A DNA stretch of 64,000 bases from Drosophila persimilis (Eukaryota; Arthropoda; Insecta; Diptera; Drosophilidae). Below are positions 39,401 through 50,689 of the stretch, one piece after another. Where the stretch lies: positions 2,418,001 through 2,482,000 of the forward strand of contig NW_020825322.1 of the NCBI RefSeq assembly GCF_003286085.1, in the 5' to 3' direction. The translations under genes were made by a program, and so were the position numbers. Numbering within the stretch: the first letter of the stretch is position 1; each line of letters begins with the position of its first letter. The notes under the pieces are model-generated. The model made no database searches and was not told the origin of the DNA. It worked only from the letters and a program-made list of their open reading frames with translations.

Positions 39401-42400
39401 AAAGAGAAAAAAGAAACACCATCCGTAAATATATATATATATAAAAAAAATTACAAACAACGACAAAACTTTTCTAATCTAAAAAAGCACAAAGGCAAAC
39501 ACCACTGAAGGAGCGGTGGGCGATGGCTGGCGGGCGGGGCCATGCCTTACTGGAAGGTGAGTGGGAGGTGGGGGGTGCTGGGTTGGTGGAGTGCGAGGCC
39601 AAGTGCAAAATAAAATTATGGCATTAAATTTTCATGTCAATTACAAACGGCGACAGAACCAGCAACAACAATGGCATCCAGCATCAAGAGCCGAAACCGT
39701 TGATACCCTTACAGATGTATCCCCACTAATGTTTCCTACCAAATAATATTTAACCAAAGACCGAATGTTTCCATAACTTATATTTGTTGTCAGAGTCATG
39801 GACTTGCAAAAACTCTTTCATATAATAATCGTATCGAATATATTACGAACAAATATCTGACCAAAATCATTGTACTTTTCATTTAGGGTACCATAATGTA
39901 GGTGGAGAAGAAAATAGGGCGAAACGAAGGCGCCTGAGTGCGGGGCAAGGCCAGCTTCTTGGCCATAATAAATGACTCCCCCTCCCCTTCTCCTTCCCCT
40001 TCCCCAGTACCATCTCCGCCCACCCACGATGAAAGCAGGTGTCAAAAGCAAGTGGCACACTTGCAATTATTGTAGCACAGAACAGAGCAGAACAGAACAG
40101 CCACAGAAACGGCTGCGAACACGAAATTTAAATGAAAACTCAAGAAAATGCACAAAAATATGAAAGATATAATTTTCGAGGGGCTGGGGCTGGGGAAAAG
40201 CTTCTCCGACAGTTCCTGGAAACTGATGTAGTTTGGGGATAAAGGATATTTGAAGCAAGCACAGACGAAGCCCTTTTTTTATCAAATATGTAGATCCTTT
40301 TGAACCTATATTAATGTCCTCAAAACAGTTGAAAGTATTTTTCACAAATTTCCTCACATCTCGTATGTTTGTCGTTAGCCCCTTTCTGCCTCTCGCTTTC
40401 TCTACCATTTCTTTTCTAATTTCACTCTCTTGGGGACATTTTCCCACAGTCGGGCTGCGACTTCTGCCTTTGTCATATTTTCGGTTAATGGTTTCATTCT
40501 GTTCCATATTTGGCACATCTCTTCCTCTCCCTCTCCCTGTCTCTCTCTCTATCTGTCCTACTCTGTATTGTGGCATTCCTGTCTCATTCTATCTGTGTGC
40601 TTCTGTCTCTTTCAGTTGGAGCAAAGTTTTTGCGCTAGTTTCTTGTTTATTTTGCTCACTTTTTTTCACTCGCTTCACACACTTTCGGCGAAGAGTGGAG
40701 GAGTAGGAAATTCAATGAAGGAGAAGGAGGAGGCACCAGAACAGAGTTAAAGTAGGTAACAAACAAGTAAGAACGATATAGAGTCGATTGACTCGACCAT
40801 GAAAATACCCATCTATGGGTATGGGTGTTATATGGCTGTTTCTTGAGGGTCATTTCAAGGGATATTCGAGGAACTCGGGCTTGCTGTTCTCGATATTTGT
40901 TATCGTTATCGTTGCCTATCGTTGGATATTTTGGCTATCAATATCCGATGCAGAATGGAATACCAGACACCCTTGTATCCACAAGTACATCGAGGTATTG
41001 GGAAAAACTTTTTCGACTCTCTCTCTCTTTCTCGCTCTGATTCGCAGTCGTATTCCTTCTTTTCGGGCAGCAGGCAGCACCTACTTTTGGGTGGAGCGAA
41101 GTAGAGAGCTTCCAGCATTTTTTCGCATTGCCGTTTATTTTCCTTTTATTTTGTTGGCCAATTTCCGGTAATTCAGTTTTATGCAGCAAACTTTTCTATT
41201 TTTCCCACCGCCTCTCTGCCTCTGGCCTCTGCCTCTCCCTCTGTCTCTGTCTCTCTCTGGCTCTCTGCTTCCATCTGCCATTTTCGTTTCGCATTTATAA
41301 ATAAATATGTTTTCTGGTGGGGGTACAATAAGGCGGGGGGAGGACTGGTGATCCAAGGTCATTGAGATGTGTAAAGTTTTGGCCATTTGCAGTTCGGGCC
41401 AGGCAACAAATGATGATGAACATTTTTATGGGGGGGTGTGGGGGCCAACAGTGCGTTTCACGACCTTAAGGCAAGTAAGTAGTCCAAATGGTGATTTCTG
41501 ACATGTTTTTGTCATAACTGAGAGTGGCAGAAAGTGACTCCTCCCATCCCTCGTTGCCACTGCCTTTGGAATATGTATGTATCTCCACTTCCACACCGAC
41601 TCTAAATTGACTTTGATAATTTTCACTTTCACAGCATCACACTCACAGCCTCCCCCTCCCAACCACCGGATCCACCCTGCCAAAATGCCGACAGACTCCT
41701 AATTTGATTAGAAAAGTTTCAGCTTAAAAAAAAGACCCCGAAAGGAGAGCCAAGCAATGAAGTCTTCGGATGCCGAACCATTTGATACCCTTTGAAACCA
41801 GAGACTGTTGATTCTTTGGCCTCTGTTCTGGATGATCAAGAATAGGTGCAGATATGTATATCTATTCTTTGCAAATTACCCTCTAAAGGGTGCAAAGGAT
41901 GAAAGCAGTTTTTGTGACTTGAAAAGCATCGAGAGGTAGCAGAAAGAAAAATGCAAAGAGGGACATATTTTTGGTCTGGTTTGTTGAGCGTTTTCTCTCA
42001 CTCAATCAACCCCCTGCCCGTGCCCCCGCCCCTGCCCGTGCCCCTGCCCCTACCCATGCCACCACCCACTCTGTTGTTCTGCCATTTACCCCTTGGATTC
42101 TCTCGAGTTGCTTTGTTGTGGTCTTCACTTGAAAAATTTGATTGGCAAACAAGATTTTTTGTTGGTTTTGTCATTTGGCAATTGGCTAAAAGTTTACCGA
42201 GTGTTCACAGATGGCTGGAGAGGTAGATGGTGGGGGAGAGTGGTGGTATCCAAGGTTAGAGAGTTTAAGCAGCAATTAAATTATGGCACCCAACCCCCCG
42301 GCCAAATCTTTGCAGGAAAAATCGACAAGGTGGAATCCTATGAGCATTCCATTGATCGGAATCCACAAAAATGTCAAACAGCTTTCTCCTAAAATCGAAA

Positions 42401-44090
42401 ATCTCGAAGCTCAATGTGTGCGATAAGAATTTTGTGGACTTCTAATTGAAAAAAAAATTCTTCAAGAATTTTTGTCAGGAAAATACACACACACACAAAT
42501 TTCGACTCGATTTTGTGGTGTTTTTGCAACAAAAATGTGCAATATGAAATCAGGCCAGTAAAATATGTATGTATTTATCAAATTAATGAAATAAATAATT
42601 GATAATTCACTGAACAATTTCAATGAAAATTAAACAAGAAACAAAAAACATTTGACTTGATAAAGTTTTCGTTTGATTTACTTCGGCTTCTGCCAAGTGA
42701 TTTATGGGTATACGGAAATAGTTGACCCAGTTAGGGGGAATTATTTGCCAGCAAATTGAAAAGAAACTTCCGAAATTTGCAGCTTTGAAAGATGTTTTAT
42801 TTATTTACATTTAAATAATTAAATTTTTTTTATTCAATGGGGAAACGCAACAAAGTTGGGAAATAGGCCCAGAAGAAATTTAAGTTAAGCCAAATTGCAG
42901 GATAATACCAGCAAACCTTTGAGATATTTAATCTATCCAATCGAAAATATTGCAATTTATTTTATTTAGATTTCAATTGGAAATTGGAATATTCTACTGA
43001 AGGTGGAAATTCAAAGTTCATTAGAGTAGGCCTGCCTGTCCGGAAGCGAAAGGCCCCTCTTACCCTCCTTACCACCTCACACCCACACCCACACCCACCG
43101 CATATTATCGGCCCTCATCTGCAGACTCCTGCAGAGTCTATGGATGTCCAACGTCTTGCGTCTTAATTGACTTGCAACAGTGTTTTTTTCAAGTCATTTT
43201 GCATTGATTGATTGATTGATTGATTGACTGATTGGATTGGATTAGATTTCGCTTTCAGAGACAGAGAGAGGGCGAGAGAGAGAGAGCCCCCTTAAGGTGC
43301 AGCCAAAAAGTGCGAAAGTGAGGTGGAAATTCTGGTGGAGGGGGGGGAAGGTGTTTGGGCACTCGAAGAACTTACCATAAAGAAGTGTCCAATGTTTTGT
43401 GGGGATATTTGTTGTTCTTTTGTTTGGAACAATAGACGGGCGGGGAGGGGGGCTTACGGTTTGGCCTTGGCAGGCTCTCGGGGTGCGGGCCCGCAGCCTT
43501 TTGGTGGGCAACCAGCACCTCTTTCCCTTTTCCTTTCTCCAAAAAACGGGTTTCTTCGTTGTCCCCTGTTGCGGCCAGTTCCTATACTTCTTTCACGTCT
43601 TGGAATTGGAGGCTTCGCTCTGAGCTGTGCTGTGCTGTGGTGTGCCACTTCTCCTACTCCTCTATGAATTTCTTGGCTTCTCGCAGGTGCAATCGCGCGT
43701 CGGATGCTGGACCGGTTTTCACAGGAAGCTGGACAGGCTGCTACGCTGGTACGCACACACAAAAAAATCTTTAATTTATTTTAATTGCGATTTTCCTTTC
43801 GGTCATTCGGCACGGCACATTGATTATAATTTATTCTCGATTTATTTTTGTTGCACTCGAATTTGCACAGGCAAAAAATTAGAACTCCTTTTGAATTTAC
43901 CCAAAAATATACCAAAATTTCCCCCAACAGTTAGAATCCAGGGGAAAATCACACAAATAATGTTTGGAGCGTTTTGGGTGGAGCGGTATGTCGCGGCGGT
44001 GCCGTTATATTTTAGATGTGTTTTATGTTTTGTTTTTCTTTTTTTTTTTAAATATTTTTGTTGCTCTTCTGATTTTTATTTTTGTTGATT
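36416..44090. other. Gene-poor DNA, probable kirre 5' intron (part 5)
   Basis: No supportable gene. A short DINE-1-like shred (CATATATTCTTGATCAGGAT) sits at about 37391-37410. (ATTG)n lies at 43203-43234. Several solitary ATACCCTCTAAAAGGG-type hairpins occur here and in neighbouring segments (35561, 41877). Confidence 0.55.
43203..43234. repeat. (ATTG)n microsatellite
   Basis: About seven copies of ATTG/GATT. Confidence 0.9.
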
Positions 44091-44099
44091 TGGAGTTGG

Positions 44100-44760
44100 A
44101 GGGAGAGAGAGAGAGAGAGAGGGAGCGGGGCGGAGTGCGAGTGCGAGAGCGAGAGCGAGCAAAACCGAGACAGATAACCCAAGCGAGCGCGACCTGTACG
44201 GGTTCTGTGGGTCCGATAGCTCCGATAGTCGCTGCTGGGAACGACTGTATGCTGACACGGCGGAACACGTACTAAAAACTTGTTCCACGAAAACGCAGCA
44301 AAACCCCATTGGAGTACGAAGTAGCGCTGCACCGTGGCGGGGCATGGCAGTGGCAGAACAGCAGAGACAGCAGAGGCAGCAGAGACAGCGCTGCCCCTGT
44401 TAACGGTGGCAGAGGCACGCGCATCGGCATGCAAAACATTTGCTGTGGCAGGGAATCTGTTCCCAGCAGCCTCAAGCCTCCGATTGTGGCGTCGCGTGCC
44501 TCCGCTAAAAATACATATAATACCCGACCGACCCGACCCGACCAAGCGCTCTCTACTGTTCGGGGCGGCTCGTCGTGTCGCACGGGCTGTACTAAAAAAT
44601 GAAACCCGATTTGTGGGGGATGTCCCCCGAGCAGGCACGAGGCCACGAGGCCCAGAACCATACCGTTCGGCAGCCGTGGGGAAACCAGGTCGTTGTCTAG
44701 CACTTCGGGTGCCCTGTTACGGATAACAGAAATGGTGGGGGGGAGGACAGTCGCTAACAT
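44100..44760. promoter_or_regulatory. CpG-rich, GAGA-rich island; possible promoter or non-coding exon
   Basis: A (GA)n tract at 44103-44122 is followed by about 600 bp that is richer in GC and CpG than its surroundings and has no low-complexity bias. A minus-strand open frame covers 44272-44760 but resembles no family I know. On the minus strand a TATTATATGTATTTTT stretch near 44510-44525 is TATA-like. It could be an alternative kirre first exon or an enhancer. Evidence is composition only. Confidence 0.25.
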
Positions 44761-45747
44761 GACATGACTCTGTTTATAGATAGTGTCCCCAATCCCAATA
44801 CCATTTCCATTCCCACTCCCACTGTCTCTGCCACAGCCACAGCCACAGCCACTGCCACTACCACACTTCCACTTCCACTTCCATTCCCGAGAGCGGAGTC
44901 AGCTTAAGTGATATTATACTCTGGCATAAATTAGCCATCGGGTCCAATGCATTAAAATCTTGATTGGTGGCCAGCAGATGCAGCCGAAAGAAAGCAGCAG
45001 CAGCAGCAGCAGCAGCGGTGGCGGTAGCATGCCTACCTCTCTCCCCCTAGCCGGAAGTGCCACACAAAAGTGACAGCAACAGCTCCACCATTGCCCTACA
45101 TATGCATATGTATGTGCCATGTGTGTTTCTGTCTGTTTCTGTGTGTGTGTAGAGGCTGTAGAGGTACACCCATCCGTCCATCCATCCATCCATCCATCCA
45201 TTCAACCAGATAGTATGTAAATATACATATGTATGTATGTATGTATGGGCATGTACACGCTGCTTGCATGTTCGATCACACGATGGAAAAGTGTTATATG
45301 GGAAAGGGAACTCTCTTGACATTGATAAGACAAACTGGCATAAAGAGCTCCACGGCCCCATCCCGGGCCCCGGGAGCGGGAATGCCCCCGAAATGGAGAT
45401 GAGCCGTAGGCCGACAGCGCTTGTCGTTCCGACGGGGAGGAGCCGAAAAACTGCGATTTAATATACATATCCAGACATTCATATTTGGAGGACCATACCT
45501 TCTATATAACATTCCCAAAAAGTCGACAATTTATGAAATCCCTCGTCCGCAGGAAAGAACCTAGGGAAAACAATGATTTCGTTTAATATAGAGTACACCA
45601 ATGAATATTTATACATACATGTGGTAGTGTGTCCTTCCATATCTCAACAGTAAGATTATCTGAATGATCTAGCATTCTCCATTCAGGGCAAACACCTGGA
45701 AAAAATTATGAAGTTTTAATAGATTATTGAACATTTTTATATAAAAT
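44761..45747. other. Spacer with simple repeats
   Basis: Holds (CCACAG)n-like DNA at 44829-44860, (GCA)n at 44996-45016, (CATC)n at 45171-45202 and (TATG)n at 45228-45246. No gene seen. Confidence 0.6.
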
Positions 45748-45841
45748 AGTTTTGGGTCGTCGTCGTCGTCCCATACTTGACTCATATCGGCGCGACCGAG
45801 CAAAGCGAGAGAGCCAGGGGTTGACGCCCCCTAGTTATTAA
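45748..45841. repeat. Dispersed repeat copy 2 (CGTCGTCGT / TATCGGCGCGA)
   Basis: Shares TTTTGGGTCGTCGTCGTCGTC, TTGACTCATATCGGCGCGA and CAAAGCGAGAGAGCCAGGGG-like sequence with copies at 13701 and 63351, but lacks the 33-bp tandem array of copy 1. Confidence 0.6.
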
Positions 45842-48150
45842 TATTTAATTTATTTTTAGCTAGTCGGCTTATGTCGATAACTTAAGCTGCAGCATACTCG
45901 TAGGATGTTAGCCAAAGCTGCTAAATCAAGATACTGTACTGTTCCCACTCGTTATAGCATTTATTTAAATGAAAGGAAACTTTCAGTTTGCCTTGTTACT
46001 TTTAAGGCGCTTAAAGTGGTACCAGAACAAAATTGCCTTGGAAAATATTTGTGCAGCTTTTCAAATTTACTTGTATGCTCAAAACTTCGAAAAGGTCCGG
46101 TTTGGATACGGCTTCTTTCTTAGAGTTGAAAAAATCCTTGATATGGAAGCTGCAAGGTGCAAGTGAGAGTTTGATATTTGAAAATTCATTGATTTTTTTG
46201 AACATTCGCGATGAAGGTTCTCCGATATAATGATGTGACCAACCGTTGTCGGGCATTTGTCGCAGTCACTGCTGGTTTCACCGCCATCACAGCTGATGAA
46301 ACTGCATCTCTGTCAGCAGGCCAATTCGCACGAACCTCCTTCCCTGTGTGGGGCCCTGGCCGTGCGATCTCGTGACAAAGCACTTGAAAACGTTTCCCCA
46401 ATCCGAAGAACTATTGACAATTGCTGGTGTTGGGTGTTGCTGGTGTTGGGTATTGCTCGTGGTGCTGCTGCTTCAGCTTCTTCAGCATGCGATTGGGAAT
46501 GAGGTTACAAATTTAAATAAAATGCGCATGCAAAAAGCAGAAGAAAAAGAAGCAGAACGATGAAAGAGGAGAAGTGAGGAGGTGTACGGGGTTGGGGGTG
46601 GCGGAGAGAGGTAATGCGAAGACAACAACTGTAAACAGAACGGCACAACAAAGGCTGGGCTCATAATTAAAACGAGCGTTCGACTGGCCCAGAATGCAGC
46701 GAAGAACTTTCCATGCGCTCAGACTCCCCCCTCCGCCCCTTCCCTACAGCACTCTGACACTCCCCCTCACACACATGGCTCCATCAATCTCTGGCACTCT
46801 CTCCACCTCTCTCTCTCTGTCTCTCTCTCTCTCCGGGTTGTGCGAAATGTTGCCCCGTACCAAAAACAAGAAAAACAAAAAAGAATCGTGGTTCCAGCAG
46901 CCAAGTAAAAATTTACGAGTAACGCCTCCTGGAACAACACACAAAAAACCAAACAGGAAAGATTTCTGCTAGCCGAAGATTGTTATACCCTTGCAGATCG
47001 ATTGACGTAGCTTTGAAGATAGACACGATTTTACAACCACTTTGGTTCGAATTTGGTCTTTGGTTCATCATCAGAGCACTGAGAATTCTTATCCGACCGA
47101 TTTGATGGGACAATATTAAGGATTTACCGCTTCGATTTTCGGCTAAACAACACTTACGGAGTAGCTATTCCAACGTATAGGATAGGAGATATTTCTTTTC
47201 CTCCGTTTTAAACTTGTGTTCAAAATGGTAATGCTCGTTTTGCAAGGGTATCGAAACACACACAAAAAATAAAAACCGAAGACGCCCCCTTGAATGAGAT
47301 TTTTTTTTGTTCGTTTTTGATTTTTGGGTTTTGACAGACAAATGTCAATAGAGCGCGGCGGCTGTACGTATCCATCCCCCCTCCGACGCTCTTCAGACAC
47401 AGGCCTCATGCCCATCAACAACAAATCAATGACGACGACACATGTTGGACATCCCGTACACAGGCGGAGGGGACTGAAACCGAAACTGGAAACGCGAAGA
47501 AGGAGCACGAGATGTACGGCCGATGTCAGACCCACAAAGAGGTACAATGGAAGCATTTAAGCATTTGGAAGCAATTACCGTTGCAATGAAGCGTTGAATG
47601 AAAGAGAATGAATAAACGGGAGAGCACAGCCGCGATGATGATGAGCAAGCAACACCAAAAGCAGGGAATATGAGCAACGATGAAGATGGACCCGAACGAA
47701 GACACGTGTCTGATCGGCGGTGGGCCCCCACGGACCCAAAAGTAAAACGAATTTATGTACATTTTTGTGCACACTTCCTGGGATTTGGTTATCATCCACA
47801 TATCCATAGGGATTACTTAGTGGAAGCGACAGACGAAGGCCGACAGATGGACAGAAGGCATTCATAGACGGGAAACACGAGACGCTTCAAATGCCAATGA
47901 GCCAAAACGACGAAGAGGATGTTCTGTCGAAGGGGAGAAGGAATGCCGAAAGCGAGAGTACAGTAATAGTCCGTATATGGGTACAAAGGATATAAATAGC
48001 CCTTACATTCCTAAGAAATGTAGCCTCCTCTTCTGTGGCGAATTCGCTTTAAGTTCTATTAAATTCTACACAATATTTAATCAAAGACCAAACGATCTCA
48101 ATGGAGTTTCTATTCACATTAGCTAGAATTCACTGTGGTTGAGCCGCTCA
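45842..48150. other. Gene-poor spacer
   Basis: Two overlapping short plus-strand open frames at 45905-46166 and their antisense are not recognisable. (CT)n occurs at 46806-46834. No supportable gene. Confidence 0.5.
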
Positions 48151-48720
48151 CGTTGTTTTTCTCTAAGCCAAAAGCAACAGGCTAATGGAAGCGAACGATT
48201 TCCACCCCCGCCGCTAATGATGCATACATACATACATATGTATGTGGGGTAAGTGGCCAGAGCGAGATAGCACGCACCGACTAGAGATCGCTCAAGTGAG
48301 AGAGCACGATGGAATGAGAAATCGCTGAGAGCGCGCGAGAACGAGACCGAGAGCGATGATCATCACAAGAAAAAGGTGTTGTTGTTGGTTCGTGCGGGGG
48401 CGACAGTTTGCGCTAATTGCTGTACTTCACGAATGTGAATTTTCATCTTCCTCCGTTGCTGCTTGTTCGTTTTCGTTTTTTTGTTTGTTCTCTCTGGCGT
48501 GAGGGAGGAGGGGATGGATGAGTCGAATTTTACGAGCAATGCGTTGTTTCTTTTGCTTGGGCTCAGCCTCTTTACCGTTGTTGTTATTACGTTGTTCTCT
48601 GTTGATTTTGATGGTATTTGTGGCTGGAATGAGACGATGACAGCTGAACGGCTGGAAGCAAGCGCCGTCTTCACAGCGCCGCACAGTGGGACACACGCAC
48701 GATCGAACGGATTTTAGAAT
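48150..48720 (-). promoter_or_regulatory. kirre: Candidate kirre promoter and 5' non-coding exon
   Basis: On the minus strand an initiator-like TCATTC places +1 at 48720. TGTCCC then falls exactly at +28 to +33, within the accepted DPE range. The next 450 nt look like a Drosophila 5'UTR: CAA-rich, short open frames only, many CTCTC/GAGA stretches (48255-48355). A donor-like AACAACGTGAGCGG lies near 48150. The strand and position suit a kirre first exon, but splicing to 5535 is inferred. Confidence 0.3.
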
Positions 48721-49400
48721 GATGGGTGGCCTTATCTCTCAACCGGTGATAATTAAATACCGATATGGGAATATATAATTAATATCAAAAAATTACTTGA
48801 TAACTAATTATTAATTAATTGGGACGTTGTAATGTGTGCACATTAATTTTAAATTGGATTGCTTACCATTGGCAAATGGCTCCGAATTCCTGGTTCCATT
48901 GGGTCGACGCTGTTACGCACACGCATTTCGAGTGTAATCCTGTTATACAGTGTTATATGCACACTCAACACTCAAAAAATCCGTTATGTTACTCGCATTC
49001 CAACGCCTTCCAGGCTTTGGTTTTTGGTTTTTGGCAGCAGTTTTGCGGAATCGTCAGCACCTGGCATTTCTATAGAAAAGAATTTCGGGCATTTAAAGTT
49101 GTTCGTTTAATCCGGTGTTTTGTTAATATAAATACATACATACATATGTATTATTTGTACATATATAGCGCGTCGTTTATTTTTATTTTTTGCTTTGTTT
49201 TTCTTTTTAAATGAGTTTCGGTCGAATCGATGATACTTCTATTTAGTAAAACACACGAAAATGGAAGATTTATTTTTTTGCTTTGTTTTTTTTTTGTTAT
49301 TGTGTGCGCCTCTGTGTGTTTGTGTGTCTCAAGTGAGTGAGAACGTTCTGGTGGGGGTGAAGTGATGGGAGGGGAGGGGAGGCTGTGGGGGAGAGTTGAG
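48721..49400. other. AT-rich spacer
   Basis: No gene seen. Contains ACATACATACATATGTA-type DNA near 49136-49150 and T-rich stretches. Confidence 0.5.
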
Positions 49401-49614
49401 AGCGAGCGGGTGTGTGATGAGCACTTCCGCTTCCGCTGCTAGTGGGGCAATTATACTGCTACTAAAACCGTTCGAGCGCAAATAAATACCAAGAACAACA
49501 AAACACTAACCATCGAGCAGCGCTGGAAAGAGAGACGGAAAGTGAGAGAGCTGAGGCCGACTAGCCGACTAATTGTTACCCAGCAACGGCTGAAAAGTCC
49601 ACTAAATACGACGC
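49400..49614 (+). promoter_or_regulatory. Possible plus-strand non-coding exon ending in a strong donor
   Basis: A CAA/GAGA-rich, UTR-like stretch ends at ACGACGCG followed by GTGAGT, a near-consensus donor at 49615. It is opposite to kirre and diverges from the candidate promoter at 48720. No TSS element is clear. It could be an antisense lncRNA exon or chance. Confidence 0.2.
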
Positions 49615-50280
49615 GGTGAGTCCAAATGCCAAATTTTATTGACATACAGCTAATTTCATACAGTCACCAATATGTACATATGTACATATATTCCTGTAAC
49701 TGGCTTTTTAGGCCGAACGTAGGTTGAAAGCAATAATGGTTATGGATGCGCCTCACTTTCTTTAAGATGAGGCGGTTAAAAAATTGACCAGGAGTCATGT
49801 CGTGGCTGTTGGCAGACGTACATATAACTTTTTGTATGTGAAAAGTACAGACATACATATGTACATATGTATTTACTTACATATGTGCATATTATTATCA
49901 TACTGTACCTCATTTTGTTGCTTATATTTAGAGCTAAATGTTGTGTGTCCTCGCTGGACACGTGAAAATTGCTGTTTTTTACTTGCAAATGCATTTTTCT
50001 ATTACTCACGAAAAAAAGTGTGATACAAAATTTGCGAATTCCAATTCCCGCACATTTTGGCCGAACAGCTGTGTATGAAGTGTGGCCGCACTCCGTACGG
50101 AAATTAGTGCGGCCTTAAAAATAATAAAAACGCGTTTATGATTTAAGTTTTGCTTGAATTACAAAAACAAATTAAGGTTTAAAACATCAAAAAATTGGAA
50201 AAGACAAGGAAAATGTTTCTTATTTGTTGGCGATTTGAAAAAATATGATACAATATAATTAAAGAAATTTTCGCGCATTT
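49615..50280. other. Spacer with palindromes and a 9-bp hairpin
   Basis: Rich in CATATG palindromes (49677-49690, 49855-49885). A perfect 9-bp inverted repeat, GGCCGCACT (50084-50092) and AGTGCGGCC (50106-50114), flanks a loop containing CCGTACGG. Its left side, AGTGTGGCC, also resembles a degenerate Motif-1 site. Confidence 0.6.
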
Positions 50281-50290
50281 GGTGTGACCA
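50281..50290 (-). promoter_or_regulatory. Motif-1 (M1BP-type) core promoter element
   Basis: GGTGTGACCA reads TGGTCACACC on the minus strand, one mismatch from the Drosophila Motif-1 consensus (YGGTCACACTR) typical of housekeeping promoters. It lies just upstream of the coding relic at 50339. Confidence 0.4.
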
Positions 50291-50338
50291 TCTCGTGGGA
50301 GTTATCGAAATCGGCGTGACAGGCCATTTCAAAGTTTA

Positions 50339-50689
50339 AGTAAAAATTTCATTGTGTAATATAAATAATCTTCCGGACCCACCAGAGGTACAATTAAAAC
50401 AGGATTTCAATGCAGACGCTATATTCGAGCAGAGTTTCAATCCATGTGTCGTACGGCCTGTCCATCCGCCCCTCCCCGAAGGGAAGGGCTGAAGGAATGG
50501 CCGCAGTAAAAGAAATAAAAAAGCTAGGAGGAGTGGCGCCAAAATACAAGAAGAAGTATTAGATCATTTCAATGCCATCACATAAGAAAAAACACTACAC
50601 CTTCTACTCCAGACACCAATGGGTATGTATATTCTGTATTTTCTGATAGAAGCTAAATTCTTTAATCTTTTAGCTCCATTCAAGTGAAT
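50339..50689 (+). pseudogene. Small decayed gene with two in-frame stops and a short intron
   Basis: One plus-strand frame reads NNLPDPPEVQLKQDF and FEQSFNPCVVRPVHPPLPEG, then a TGA at about 50490, then a basic stretch (RNGRSKRNKKARRSGAK) and IQEEVLDHFNAIT, then TAA. After that a typical 51-nt intron (50623 GTATGT to TTTTAG 50673) would join to a few more codons. The composition looks like real protein rather than random DNA, but there is no ATG and two stops interrupt it. The family is not recognised. It may be a pseudogene, or exons of a spliced gene whose start lies elsewhere. Confidence 0.35.

Noticed and set aside
44272..44760. 162-aa minus-strand open frame
   Set aside because: Open because of GC-rich composition; both strands are open and nothing is recognisable. 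Kept only as a composition island.
45905..46166. Two overlapping plus-strand frames next to dispersed repeat copy 2
   Set aside because: No similarity recognised; could be element DNA but nothing shows it.
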